Of a DNA stretch of 64,000 bases, positions 1 to 9,457 are shown in pieces. This DNA comes from Arenibacter aquaticus (lineage in GTDB: Bacteria > Bacteroidota > Bacteroidia > Flavobacteriales > Flavobacteriaceae), in assembly GCF_003957295.1 (NCBI RefSeq), contig NZ_RQPJ01000019.1:2534-66533 (forward strand), given 5' to 3'. The notes beneath the pieces are model-generated. The model ran no database searches. It was given only the letters and a program-made list of their open reading frames with translations, and was not told the DNA's origin. Position 1 is the first letter of the stretch. Each line of letters begins with the position of its first letter. The translations under genes were made by a program, and so were the position numbers.

Positions 1-701
1 TCAATGACGCCCATTCAAATCTACATGCCAAACACCGTCACTTCGAGCCCGCCTTTCGTCACTTCGAGTGATTTTATGTAGCACAGCGAAATAAAATTGT
101 ACCGAGAAGCAGAAAGGTTGCCCGGGCTGGCAAACAGTCCATTAACAATTAGCATTATGGAGTGAACAATTATTAGTAAACAGTGAACAGTGGTCAGTCA
201 TTAGTCAATAGGCAAAAGCCAAAAGCCAAAAGCCAAAAGCTCAATGAGCTAAGAAAAAAGAGAAGAGAGATAAGAAGCTGGAGTGAAGAGTAATCAGTAA
301 ACAGTTGTCAGTGAGCATTGAGCAGTCATTAGTCAATAGGCAAAAGCCAAAAGGGCAATGAACTAAGAAAAAAGAGCAAAGAGAAAAGACAGTTGCATTG
401 TAGAAAAGCCCACCCTTTAGGGTCGGGGGAAGGCTTTTTCAATGAACAATAACCAATTCCCAATCTCCACATATACCCATTGTTACATTTCCACATTGCT
501 ACATTAACCCATTGTTACATTTCCACATTGCTACATTTCCACATTAATCAATTTCCTTTAGCCGCGTCTCTTAGGCAATAGCTAGACCTGTGCATTATTA
601 CGTCCACAACTTCATACAAACTGCTAATAATCGCCATCATTAATCCCAATACTTAACCCTATATTTACTGGAAATTATAAATACCAAAAACACAGAACTA
701 A
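1..701. repeat. Gene-free repeat island upstream of sdaA
   Basis: No credible coding sequence is visible. The first 120 bases hold two copies of GTCACTTCGAG and an imperfect inverted repeat (CTTCGAGTGATTTTAT against CGAAATAAAATTGTACCGAGAAG), a repeat style common between flavobacterial genes. Bases 130-400 are low-complexity strings built from AACAATTAGCAAT, CAGTGGTCAGT and AAAAGCCAAAAGC. One copy of the five-copy hairpin repeat lies at 403-440. Bases 440-545 repeat the words CCCATTGTTACATT and TCCACATTGCTACATT. The last 40 bases before sdaA are AT-rich and should hold its promoter; TATATTTA at 660-667 is one base off the Bacteroidetes -7 box. Confidence 0.75.
403..440. repeat. Hairpin repeat, copy 1
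   Basis: Stem GAAAAGCC against GGCTTTTTC around a core containing ACCCTTTAGGGT and CGGGG. Compared with copies 3 and 4 (GAAAAAGTC/GACTTTTTC), both arms have changed together, so pairing is kept. It is followed by AATGAACAAT like all other copies. Confidence 0.7.
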
Positions 702-2126
702 ATGGAATGCATTAGTGTTTTCGATATGCTAAAAATAGGGGTTGGCCCATCTAGCTCCCATACTTTGGGACCATGGCGTGCAGCCGAGCGTTTTATAGGG
801 GAATTATTGGAAAAAAGATCACTACCATCCGTTGCCCATATACAAGTACATTTATACGGCTCCCTCTCCCTGACAGGCAAGGGACACGCCACAGACCTGG
901 CCGTTATGTTGGGCCTTACCGGCGCCGACCCCGTTACCTTCCCCATCCAAAATATAAGCCAAATTATAAATGACATTAAAGAGCATAAAATACTGGCTTT
1001 AAACAACGTACATAAACTTCAGTTCGACCCCAAGTTGGATATCGTGTTCAAGAAAGAGTTTTTACCGTTTCATGCCAATGGTATGACTTTTACCGCCACC
1101 TTGACCAATGGAAAAACAATTGAGGAAACCTACTATTCCATAGGAGGGGGCTTTGTGGTCAAGGAAGAACAAAATAGGGCAAAAAAGAAATTTGAGGTTT
1201 TTAAAACCTTCCCCTATCCCATAGAAAATGGAGCGGAACTGCTGACCAGCTGCAAAAAAGAAAATAAGTCGGTTTCAGAATTGGTGTTAGAAAACGAGCG
1301 TTCCCTGCGATCGGATACTGAAATAGACCAGGGATTGCAACAAATATGGGATACCATGTTACAATGCATGTACGTGGGTTGCCATACGGAAGGGAACCTC
1401 CCGGGCGGACTCAATGTACGTCGTAGGGCCTACGACACGCACCAAAAACTAAAGGGCAACCTCCCCTATTCCACCCCAACGGAATGGCTGGAAACCATTA
1501 GGAAGACTGAAGTAAAATTCCGGTCCATCCTAAAATGGGTCAGCTGTTTCGCCCTGAGTGTCAACGAGGTAAATGCCTCATTGGGCCGGGTGGTCACCGC
1601 CCCTACCAATGGCAGTGCTGGTGTAATCCCGGCTGTACTTATGTACTATTTGGTAATAGAAAACCATAAGGCCACTTTTAAGCACATTAAGCAATTTTTA
1701 TTGGTAGCAGGTGAAATAGGCAGTATTTTTAAAAAAGGGGCCACCATCTCTGCGGCCATGGGTGGCTGTCAGGCCGAGATTGGAGTTTCTTCCGCCATGG
1801 CCGCCGCTGCCCTTACAGAACTTTTGGGAGGCACTCCCGAACAAGTGCTCATGGCTGCAGAAATTGCTATGGAACACCACTTGGGCCTTACTTGTGACCC
1901 CATAGGTGGATTAGTACAAATTCCCTGTATAGAACGTAACTGTATGGGGGCCATAAAAGCGATAAACGCCGCAGAATTGGCACTGGACTCCGATCCTACC
2001 AATGCAAAAGTCCCCCTGGATAAGGTGGTGAATACCATGTGGGAAACCGCCAAGGACATGAGTACCAAATACAAGGAAACCTCTGAAGGCGGACTGGCCG
2101 TAGGAGTGTATTTAAGCGATTGCTAA
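702..2126 (+). CDS. sdaA: L-serine ammonia-lyase (L-serine dehydratase), iron-sulfur type
   Basis: Deaminates L-serine to pyruvate and ammonia in the cytosol using a [4Fe-4S] cluster instead of PLP. At 474 residues it is the single-chain form, with the beta domain ([10 protein letters not shown] near residue 15) fused to the catalytic alpha domain. Three cysteines that fit the cluster ligands are visible: C356 (MGGCQAEIG), C398 (LTCDPIGG) and C409 (QIPCIERN); their spacing of 42 and 11 is the same as I recall for the Legionella enzyme. It stands alone between two repeat islands, so it is probably a monocistronic gene. With glyA further on, it links serine to pyruvate and one-carbon metabolism. 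The start ATG at 702 is the first good one and gives the expected N-terminus. Confidence 0.96.
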   Translation: MECISVFDMLKIGVGPSSSHTLGPWRAAERFIGELLEKRSLPSVAHIQVHLYGSLSLTGKGHATDLAVMLGLTGADPVTFPIQNISQIINDIKEHKILALNNVHKLQFDPKLDIVFKKEFLPFHANGMTFTATLTNGKTIEETYYSIGGGFVVKEEQNRAKKKFEVFKTFPYPIENGAELLTSCKKENKSVSELVLENERSLRSDTEIDQGLQQIWDTMLQCMYVGCHTEGNLPGGLNVRRRAYDTHQKLKGNLPYSTPTEWLETIRKTEVKFRSILKWVSCFALSVNEVNASLGRVVTAPTNGSAGVIPAVLMYYLVIENHKATFKHIKQFLLVAGEIGSIFKKGATISAAMGGCQAEIGVSSAMAAAALTELLGGTPEQVLMAAEIAMEHHLGLTCDPIGGLVQIPCIERNCMGAIKAINAAELALDSDPTNAKVPLDKVVNTMWETAKDMSTKYKETSEGGLAVGVYLSDC

Positions 2127-2191
2127 TAGCCAATGTTCTATTAACAATAAACAGTTAACAATAAACAATTAGCAATGTGAGTGGGCAGTAT

Positions 2192-2310
2192 TCAGTGAAC
2201 AGTAATCAGTAGTCAGTAATCAGTAGTCAGTAATCAGTAGTCAGTAGTCAGTAGTCAGTAGTCAGTAGTCAGTAATCAGTAATCAGTAGTCAATAGTCAG
2301 TAGTCAATAG
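2192..2310. repeat. Heptad tandem repeat CAGTART
   Basis: About sixteen consecutive units of CAGTAGT or CAGTAAT, with a few CAATAGT variants at the end. The period is 7 bases. Related short runs occur at about 3238-3275 and 300-345. There is no spacer/repeat alternation, so it is not a CRISPR array. Confidence 0.85.
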
Positions 2311-2366
2311 CCAAAAGCCATTAGCTAAATGAGTTTAGAAAAAAGAGAAAAGATAGTTGAATAGTG

Positions 2367-2405
2367 GAAAAAGTCCACCCTTTAGGGTCGAGGCAAGGCT
2401 TTTTC
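2367..2405. repeat. Hairpin repeat, copy 2
   Basis: Arms GAAAAAGTC and GGCTTTTTC; one G-U pair replaces a Watson-Crick pair. Core CACCCTTTAGGGTCGAGG. It sits just downstream of the heptad repeat and is preceded by GATAGTTGAATAGTG, as are copies 3 to 5. Confidence 0.7.
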
Positions 2406-2531
2406 AATGAACAATAAGCAATTAGCAATAAACAATAAGGAGTGAACAGTCATCAATAATCAGTAAACAGTTGTCAGTGAGCATTGAGCAGTCATTAGTC
2501 AATAGGCAAAAGCCAAAAGGGCAATGAGCTA

Positions 2532-3219
2532 AGAAAAAAGAGAAGAGAGAAAAGATAGTTGAATAGTGGAAAAAGTCCACCCTTTAGGGTCGGGGTACGA
2601 CTTTTTCAATGAACAATAAACAATAAGGAGTGAACAGTTATTAGTAAACAGTAGTCAGTGGTCACTAGGCTGAAGGCAGAATGCATAAGCTAAAAGTCTC
2701 TTAGAAAGGTTAACGGCCTATTTTTATATGCGTAGTAAATCAAGGGATTTTCACAGCTGGAAAAGGAAGGCCTGCCTGACGGCGAGGTAGGTGCCCAAAG
2801 AGCATTTCACCTTAGTGAAAGCGGCCTGGGCTCCGTGGACGTGGAAATCCCGTAGATTTCAAGTATAAAAAAATCAGCCTATCCTTGGCTTCTGCTGGCT
2901 CCTCTAAATCAAGGTACACCGTACCTTAATTTTTCGGCCCTGGTCGTTTTTTTATCAATGAAAAAAATGAACATTTCCCAACAGCGAGGTGGAAGCTTCT
3001 AATATTTATTGGCAACAGACCTCGGGAAACTTATACATAAAATCATTGTATCGTAAAACGAAAGGTAGGCGTAGCGCGGCAATCTGTTTCTTATATTATG
3101 AGATTGCTTCTTCGCAAAAGCTTCTCGCAATGACGTATCCCCATAACCCTATAACCTCATAACAAAAAAAGTAAGACCTCTAGTCGACCAGAAAAAGGTC
3201 TCTGTCGAGGTGACATGGA
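2532..3219. repeat. 688-bp direct repeat, unit A
   Basis: Matches unit B at a constant offset of 777 bases with about seven differences by eye, roughly 99% identity. It has no open reading frame of note. It is rich in inverted repeats: the hairpin repeat at its start; GGGATTTTCAC (2744-2754) against GTGGAAATCCC (2841-2851) enclosing CCTGCCT/AGGTAGG and TTTCAC-CTTA-GTGAAA; AAGGTAC-ACC-GTACCTT near 2910; GCAATCT/AGATTGC near 3090-3120; and GTCGAC/GTCGAGG near the end. The layout suggests a composite of several small palindromic elements rather than a decayed gene. Confidence 0.85.
2569..2607. repeat. Hairpin repeat, copy 3
   Basis: Perfect 9-bp arms GAAAAAGTC and GACTTTTTC around CACCCTTTAGGGTCGGGG. 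It is part of the 688-bp direct repeat unit A. Confidence 0.75.
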
Positions 3220-3308
3220 GCAAGGAAGAGTGGATAGTAATCAGTAATCAGTAATCAGTAGTCAGTAATCAATAGCCAATAGCCAAAAGCCATTAGCTAA
3301 AAGAGTTT

Positions 3309-3996
3309 AGAAAAAAGAGAAGAGAGAAAAGATAGTTGAATAGTGGAAAAAGTCCACCCTTTAGGGTCGGGGTACGACTTTTTCAATGAACAATAAACAA
3401 TAAGGAGTGAACAGTTATTAGTAAACAGTAGTCAGTGGTCACTAGGTTGAAGGCAGAATGCATAAGCTAAAAGTCTCCTAGAAAGGTTAACGGCCTATTT
3501 TTATATGCGTAGTAAATCAAGGGATTTTCACAGCTGGAAAAGGAAGGCCTGCCTGACGGCGAGGTAGGTGCCCAAAGAGCATTTCACCTTAGTGAAAGCG
3601 GCCTGGGCTCCGTGGACGTGGAAATCCCGTAGATTTCAAGTATAAAAAAATCAGCCTATCCTTGGCTTCTGCTGGCTCCTCTAAATCAAGGTACACCGTA
3701 CCTTAATTTTTCGGCCCTGGTCGTTTTTTTATCAATGAAAAAAATGAACATTTCCCAATAGCGAGGTGGAAGCTTCTAATATTTATTGGCAACAGACCTC
3801 GGGAAACTTATTCATAAAATCATTGTATCGTAAAACGAAAGGTAGGCGTAGCGCGGCAATCTGTTTCTTATATTATGAGATTGCTTCTTCGCAAAAGCTT
3901 CTCGCAATGACGTATCCCCATAACCCTATAACCTCATAACAAAAAAAGTGAGACCTCTCGTCGACCTGAAAAAGGTCTCTGTCGAGGTGACATGGA
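3309..3996. repeat. 688-bp direct repeat, unit B
   Basis: Second copy of the unit at 2532-3219. Differences seen include CTAGGTTGAAGG for CTAGGCTGAAGG, TTATTCAT for TTATACAT, CCCAATAG for CCCAACAG and a few changes near the final GTCGAC. The predicted folded segment (3521-3628) is unchanged. The two copies are separated by 89 bases of CAGTAATC-type simple sequence, which could have driven the duplication by slippage or recombination. Confidence 0.85.
3346..3384. repeat. Hairpin repeat, copy 4
   Basis: Identical in arms and core to copy 3, as expected because it lies in unit B of the 688-bp direct repeat. Confidence 0.75.
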
Positions 3997-4112
3997 TCAA
4001 TTAAGAGTAGGTTGTCACTAGGCAATAGCCAAAAGGGCAATGAGCTAAGAAAAAAGAGCTAAGAAAAAAGAGAAGAGAGAAAAGAGAAGAGAGAAAAGAT
4101 AGTTGAATAGTG

Positions 4113-4150
4113 GAAAAAGTCCACCCTCCTGGGTCGGGGCAAGGCTTTTC
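4113..4150. repeat. Hairpin repeat, copy 5
   Basis: Arms GAAAAAGTC and GGCTTTTCC. In the core the ACCC/GGGT inner stem is kept while its loop has changed from TTTA to TCCT, which fits selection or copying constraint on the paired bases. Confidence 0.65.
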
Positions 4151-4487
4151 CAATGAACAATTAGCAATTAGCAATAAACAATGTGTGGTGAACAGTAATC
4201 AGTGGTCAGGCATTAGTCACGAGGCATTGGCATTAGTCATTAGGCAAAAAGTCTCTTTGAAAGCCTATCGGCATAAAAATTTCAATTATCCTAACCCTTT
4301 ATTAACATATACAACCATAATTTGGCAATTAAGACAATATTTAATGCAAATCATGTAAAATATAGTAGGCACAATACTCCTGAATAGGGTTTATTTGTAC
4401 TAGTGGGATGATACCATACCTTTAAAAACCGATGTCACTATTACAAATCAGCCAAATAATAGCACTAAAAACACAATTCTACTTTTT

Positions 4488-6728
4488 ATGAAAAATTATT
4501 TTCATCATTTTCTGGGAGCAGTGCTCCTCCTATCGTTTTCCTGTTCCGAAGCTCCCAAAACAGAAACCAAAACAGCTTCTCTTCCGGTTTACAAAGACGT
4601 TCCCTACTTGCAGGACTATAGCATAAAATATAACAAACAGCAGGATGACCTTCTGCTATACCAAGCCTTTATGGACCGTAACCAAACCATTCAGCTATCC
4701 GGCTCCGATGGGGTAATGCGAACACATGATGGTCAGTTTCTCTATCCCGGCACCCTATTAAAAGATAAGACTTATAGGCCCATAGCCGATAGAAATATCT
4801 CGGCCATGACGGTCTACAAAGATCAATTTGTTTACTTGGACGACAAAGCAGTGCTTAGCAATGCCTGGGCCGGCACCTTATATCTAAAACACCAGCTGCC
4901 CAAGGCGAACACATTTGCTGCTGGAAATGATTTCGGTTTTCTGGTGTCCGATGGCCAATCGCTACAATACCTCCACAAAAAAAAGCCTACCTGGACCGGC
5001 TCATTAAACAATGATGTGGTTAAATCCATTCGCTTCGATAATAAAAATAATTCTTACTGGGTTTTGGGTGAAAACTCCATCTCTAGCTTCAGCCCAGGCA
5101 ACCAGACCCTAAAAACCGTATTTCAGGGCAATAATTTCACCTCTTTCGCCCTATTTGACAATAAACTGATCCTTACCACGCTCGATGGCTACTTGGAAGT
5201 GGATCCCGCCAGCGGAGAACAAATTGGAAATAAAGTAACCAAACTGCCATGGACAGAAATTACCTATGTGGAAGTCATAGACAATAGGCTATGGTTTGGT
5301 TCTACAAAAGGGGCATTTAAACTCAAAAAAGACGGAAAATTTGACTACTATTACGGACAAAGGTGGCTGCCCGGAAACAACGTAAAGCACATTTCCAAAG
5401 GTACAGATGGTTCTATCCTTATCCTGACCGACAAAGGGTTGGGACGAATTATTTTTGAGGAAATGACCCTGCATGACAAAGCCCAATATTATGAAAAACA
5501 GGTACGTAACAGACATATCCGCCTAGGCTTTAATGCTACTCTGGTAGATATGGAGAACGGTAATTTTGATACGGGCCGACTCTCAGATTCTGATAATGAC
5601 GGACTCTGGACTACCATGTACCTCGCGGGACAGGTTTTCCGCTATACGGTGACCCAATCTGAAGAAGCCTTGCAAAATTGCAGGGAATCCATGGATGCCA
5701 TGGAACGCCTGTTCAGTATTAATCCAGTCCCCGGTTTTCCATCCAGATCTTTTGAACGAAGTGGTTATATAGAACAACTGCACGACCCTGAAAGATGGCA
5801 ACATACAGATGATGAGGAATGGGACTGGAAGTCCACAACAAGTAGCGATGAGGCCATTGGACATATTTTTGCCTATGGTGTAATGGCCGAACTGATGAAC
5901 AACGACCTAAAAGACCGTGCCATCACCCTGATAGATACCCTAATGAGCCATATTGTTCGCAACGATATGTATATGGTAGACTTTGACGGAAAACCTACTA
6001 CCTGGGGCCGATGGAATCCCGAATATGTAAATGCCAGACCTAAAATGGTAGGCGACAGAAAAATTAATGCTTCCAATATTATAGGCATGTTACAAACGGC
6101 TTATCATTTTACGGGTAAGGAAAAATACAAGGAAAAAGCCTTCGACCTAATGGAAAACCATGGGTATTTGGACAACCTGATGTGGCCCATGAAAGATGTG
6201 GCCATGGCTCCAGAAGATGCCGATGACTGGAGCAAAATGTTATCGGAATCCTGGAACCACTCGGACGACGAAATGTACTTTGTTGGCTACTGGGGCCTTT
6301 ATAAATACGCCTTTAACGACACGCTGAAAACTAAGTTCAAAGAAGCCATAATAGACCATTGGGAGATAGAACGGCCAGAGAAAGAGGGGGCCTGGAACAT
6401 TATGACCGCCCTTACCGGTACCCAAGAATTTGACTTGGAAGAGGCTGCTTGGTACCTTAGGGAACATCCTATGGATATGGTTTCCTGGAACATAATGAAC
6501 AGCCATAGAAAAGATATTACTTTTATAGAACCTAATTTTAGGGAACAGACCATAAGTGAGGTACTGCCACCAGACGAAAGACCCGTACAGCGACACAATG
6601 CCAATATGTTTAGATTGGACCGGGTGTCTAGTAAAGATGGTAGTGAGGAATACTCTGCCGGGGATATTTGGCTGTTGCCCTATTGGATGGGTAGATATCT
6701 AGGGGTAATAAGTGAACCACAATCCTAG
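4488..6728 (+). CDS. Lipoprotein with N-terminal beta-propeller-like and C-terminal helical (alpha/alpha toroid-like) region
   Basis: I do not recognise a named family. A lipoprotein signal peptide ends in LLSFSC (Cys19), so it is probably exported and lipid-anchored. Residues about 30-340 have repeating short strands with FLYPG, LWFGSTKGAF and ILTDKGLGRI motifs of the two-component-regulator propeller type. Residues about 350-740 are helical, Trp- and acid-rich (SDNDGLWTTMYLAGQ, DDEEWDWKST, WGRWNPEYVNA) and look like an alpha/alpha toroid as found in many glycoside hydrolases and lyases. A carbohydrate-related role is inference. The next gene follows after 32 bp on the same strand and also encodes a propeller lipoprotein, so the two are probably co-transcribed. 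Confidence 0.7.
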   Translation: MKNYFHHFLGAVLLLSFSCSEAPKTETKTASLPVYKDVPYLQDYSIKYNKQQDDLLLYQAFMDRNQTIQLSGSDGVMRTHDGQFLYPGTLLKDKTYRPIADRNISAMTVYKDQFVYLDDKAVLSNAWAGTLYLKHQLPKANTFAAGNDFGFLVSDGQSLQYLHKKKPTWTGSLNNDVVKSIRFDNKNNSYWVLGENSISSFSPGNQTLKTVFQGNNFTSFALFDNKLILTTLDGYLEVDPASGEQIGNKVTKLPWTEITYVEVIDNRLWFGSTKGAFKLKKDGKFDYYYGQRWLPGNNVKHISKGTDGSILILTDKGLGRIIFEEMTLHDKAQYYEKQVRNRHIRLGFNATLVDMENGNFDTGRLSDSDNDGLWTTMYLAGQVFRYTVTQSEEALQNCRESMDAMERLFSINPVPGFPSRSFERSGYIEQLHDPERWQHTDDEEWDWKSTTSSDEAIGHIFAYGVMAELMNNDLKDRAITLIDTLMSHIVRNDMYMVDFDGKPTTWGRWNPEYVNARPKMVGDRKINASNIIGMLQTAYHFTGKEKYKEKAFDLMENHGYLDNLMWPMKDVAMAPEDADDWSKMLSESWNHSDDEMYFVGYWGLYKYAFNDTLKTKFKEAIIDHWEIERPEKEGAWNIMTALTGTQEFDLEEAAWYLREHPMDMVSWNIMNSHRKDITFIEPNFREQTISEVLPPDERPVQRHNANMFRLDRVSSKDGSEEYSAGDIWLLPYWMGRYLGVISEPQS

Positions 6729-6760
6729 GACCTTATATTATACAAAGCACAAGACCCACT

Positions 6761-8155
6761 ATGGAAAACAGCAGAAAACTACTGAAGATTAACTTAGATA
6801 ACAACCCTATAATCCTATTGTTTGTAACCCCCATACTTTTTAGTGCTTGTGGACAAGACAATTTTAAAATGGAAAAACAAATAACACACGACCTTTCCTA
6901 TAATCACGACCTTGACAATAATGATAATTTTTCTCCGGACGATGAGTGGTTGGTATATGATACCAGGACTGAAAAAGGAGGTATTGGCGGCAATGGCAAA
7001 ATAGAGAAGGTCCATTTGGAAAGTGGCCGTAAAGTAGCGCTTTACGAACTGGATAACAATCAGGAATATGGCCCTGGCGTAGGTGCGGTAAGCTACAGCC
7101 ACACCCAAAACGAAGTAGTTTTTATACATGGATTATTAAATTGTTCTGCGGACAAACCTTATGAACAATGGAGACGTACCGGGGTTATCATTAAGGATGA
7201 TCAGCCTGGAAAACCCATTTTTATGGATGCCAGGGATATTTCCTTCCCCTATACAGCAGGAGCCTTACGCGGAGGCAGTCATAGGCACGAATACAGTGGA
7301 GACGGACAATGGATAGGCTTTACGTACAATGACGCCATTATGAAAAAACTAGAAGATTCTACAGGGGTGAGCCATAACCTAAGGACCATAGGGGTTTCTA
7401 AGAGCAATCATCCTGTAGGGATAGCCGACTCTGCAGACGGTGAGAATTTCTCCGGGGAATGGTTTTCTGCCCTAGTGGTAGAAGTGGTTCCGGACCCAAC
7501 TCCCGGATCCGATGAAATAAATAGGGCAGCGGGCGATAGCTGGGTTGGACATTCAGGCTATAAAAAGCCCAACGGCACTATCCAAAGGGCAAGGGGCTTT
7601 ATAGGCACAGTGAGAAACCAAAATGGAGAGGCAGTAGACGAGGTATTTATCGTAGATATACCAGAAGATATTACCGTTCCTGGCAATTCTCCGCTGGAAG
7701 GAAGCCAAACCACCATGCCAGCGCCTCCCAAAGGAAGTGTGCAACGCAGGCTTACTTTTACCGCCAACACCAAATACCCAGGCTGTGAAGGTATTGTGCG
7801 CTCTTCCCATGACGGCAGTATGCTGGCGTTCCTGGCCAAGGACTCCAATAATATTAAACAAGTATTTACCATTTCCCCACAAGGAGGGCAACCTACCCAA
7901 AGGAGCTTTCATAATTCGGACGTCCAGGGTTACCTGCGTTGGCACCCAAAAGAACATCAGCTTGTATATGTGTGGAACAATGCCCTGATAGGATTAAAAC
8001 TAAACGAAGACAAAAGCGTAGTGTTAACAAAACCCGACGTGTATACACCTTCCAACCTGGTGTGGTCCCATGATGGTCATAAAATAGCCTACAATAAAAT
8101 GGTGATGGACGAAGACAACCAACTGTCCAAACAAATTTTTATGATAGAACTATAA
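6761..8155 (+). CDS. DUF3748 (YidR-like) beta-propeller lipoprotein
   Basis: Resembles the E. coli YidR/DUF3748 family of TolB-type propellers, whose function is unknown. Matching landmarks seen are DDEWLVYDTR, VVFIHGL, GALRGGSHRHEYSGDG, FTYNDAIM, PGSDEINRA, LEGSQTTMPAPPKG and VQRRLTF. The protein has 464 residues with a long signal sequence ending in LFSAC (Cys30), so it is a predicted lipoprotein, unlike YidR of enterobacteria as far as I recall. It follows the previous lipoprotein gene by 32 bp; together they may act on the same periplasmic or surface substrate. Which substrate cannot be read from the sequence. Confidence 0.85.
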   Translation: MENSRKLLKINLDNNPIILLFVTPILFSACGQDNFKMEKQITHDLSYNHDLDNNDNFSPDDEWLVYDTRTEKGGIGGNGKIEKVHLESGRKVALYELDNNQEYGPGVGAVSYSHTQNEVVFIHGLLNCSADKPYEQWRRTGVIIKDDQPGKPIFMDARDISFPYTAGALRGGSHRHEYSGDGQWIGFTYNDAIMKKLEDSTGVSHNLRTIGVSKSNHPVGIADSADGENFSGEWFSALVVEVVPDPTPGSDEINRAAGDSWVGHSGYKKPNGTIQRARGFIGTVRNQNGEAVDEVFIVDIPEDITVPGNSPLEGSQTTMPAPPKGSVQRRLTFTANTKYPGCEGIVRSSHDGSMLAFLAKDSNNIKQVFTISPQGGQPTQRSFHNSDVQGYLRWHPKEHQLVYVWNNALIGLKLNEDKSVVLTKPDVYTPSNLVWSHDGHKIAYNKMVMDEDNQLSKQIFMIEL

Positions 8156-8559
8156 GCCAGACCAAAAAAATAAAACCTATATTTCTTTTAATACCGCTAG
8201 GGCCCTATACCTGCTATCCCAATAACCACAATTCACTGATAGCGGCATAACCCAGACATACCCTATGTGGTAAAACAGAACACCTCGGCAGGAACACCCT
8301 GGCCCGACCCATAAATTTTGAACTCTGTACCCATATTAACTTATTGCTACATTATATCCCCTAACGGCCCCTTCCTTGGTATAAAAACCAAAAAACGGGA
8401 AAAGTTTAAAGTAAGCTCATGTCTTATTATCTTGTAGGATATATGGTATATGCTTTCCTATTTTATGGCCTCAAAATTAATTTTAAGAGAAGTAAAGGGT
8501 ACAAGCTTCCTAATTTTTATAACAAATCATTACTTTTATCCCACCAAAAACAATTCTAG
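8156..8559. other. 404-bp intergenic region, no gene seen
   Basis: AT-rich with no good open frame, tRNA or known riboswitch by eye. The last 40 bases (TTATAACAAATCATTACTTTTATC) are the likely panB promoter area, but the -7 box TACTTTTA is imperfect. Confidence 0.5.
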
Positions 8560-9378
8560 ATGTCCACTACCAAAAAAGAATACAAAAGAGTCACCGTAAA
8601 ATCCCTTGTTGATATGAAAAAAAACGGGGAAAAAATATCGATGTTAACGGCTTATGACTATTCTATGGCCAAAATAGTGGATGCTGCCAATGTGGATGTC
8701 ATCCTAGTAGGCGACTCTGCCAGTAACGTCATGGCAGGGCACGAAACTACCCTTCCCATTACCTTAGATCAAATGATCTACCATGCTTCTTCTGTCATCA
8801 GGGCCGTATACAGGGCTTTGGTTGTAGTAGACATTCCTTTTGGAAGCTACCAAAGTGATCCCAAGGAGGCTTTGCGTTCCGCCATTCGCATTATGAAGGA
8901 AAGTGGAGCGCATGCTGTAAAGGTAGAAGGCGGCCACGAAATAAAGGAATCTGTGAAAAGAATTCTAAACGCCGGAATCCCAGTGATGGGACATTTAGGA
9001 CTCACTCCGCAATCCATTTACAAATTTGGAACCTATACCGTACGTGCAAAAGAAGAAGAAGAGGCCCGTAAGCTTAAAGAGGATGCCAAATTGTTGGAGA
9101 AAATGGGATGCTTCGCCATAGTACTGGAAAAAATCCCTGCAAAATTGGCCAAGGAAGTAGCTGAAAGTGTATCCATCCCCATTATTGGGATAGGAGCCGG
9201 AAATGGCGTGGATGGCCAAGTCCTGGTACTACATGACCTATTAGGGATAACCCAAGAATTTAACCCCAGGTTCCTGCGCAGGTACCTGAATTTATTTGAC
9301 GAAATGGGCAAGGCCATATCCCAATACGTAGATGATGTAAAAACCAGCGACTTCCCTAACGATGATGAGCAATATTAA
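8560..9378 (+). CDS. panB: 3-methyl-2-oxobutanoate hydroxymethyltransferase
   Basis: Transfers a hydroxymethyl group from 5,10-methylene-THF to 2-oxoisovalerate to give ketopantoate, the first committed step of pantothenate synthesis. The 272-residue length is normal. Visible family blocks are [59 protein letters not shown] and [18 protein letters not shown]. It stands 80 bp before a pseudouridine synthase gene. Its one-carbon donor is supplied by glyA, and its product leads to coenzyme A, whose last steps (coaBC, coaE) are also in this window. Confidence 0.97.
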   Translation: MSTTKKEYKRVTVKSLVDMKKNGEKISMLTAYDYSMAKIVDAANVDVILVGDSASNVMAGHETTLPITLDQMIYHASSVIRAVYRALVVVDIPFGSYQSDPKEALRSAIRIMKESGAHAVKVEGGHEIKESVKRILNAGIPVMGHLGLTPQSIYKFGTYTVRAKEEEEARKLKEDAKLLEKMGCFAIVLEKIPAKLAKEVAESVSIPIIGIGAGNGVDGQVLVLHDLLGITQEFNPRFLRRYLNLFDEMGKAISQYVDDVKTSDFPNDDEQY

Positions 9379-9457
9379 GCCCCTTAAAAGTTTTCTCCCT
9401 AATAGGGTTTATTAGTTTTATACATGGTATTACAACAACCCAATTAATACGGCCCAG

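Larger units (their letters stand above)
2127..4487. repeat. Gene-free 2.36-kb repeat island
   Basis: No gene is supported here; the 82-codon open frame at 4110-4358 is made of repeat text. The island contains a heptad tandem repeat (2192-2310), four copies of the hairpin repeat (2367-2405, 2569-2607, 3346-3384, 4113-4150), two copies of a 688-bp direct repeat (2532-3219, 3309-3996), and scattered words such as CAATAAACAATAAGGAGTG. The last 130 bases are AT-rich non-repetitive sequence that should hold the promoter of the following lipoprotein gene. Confidence 0.8.

Noticed and set aside
2192-2310. Possible CRISPR array
   Set aside because: The repeat is a simple 7-base tandem without spacers, and no cas gene is nearby.
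4110-4358. 82-codon open frame in the repeat island
   Set aside because: It is built from the hairpin repeat and CAGTAATC-type simple sequence, has no plausible protein character and no promoter.
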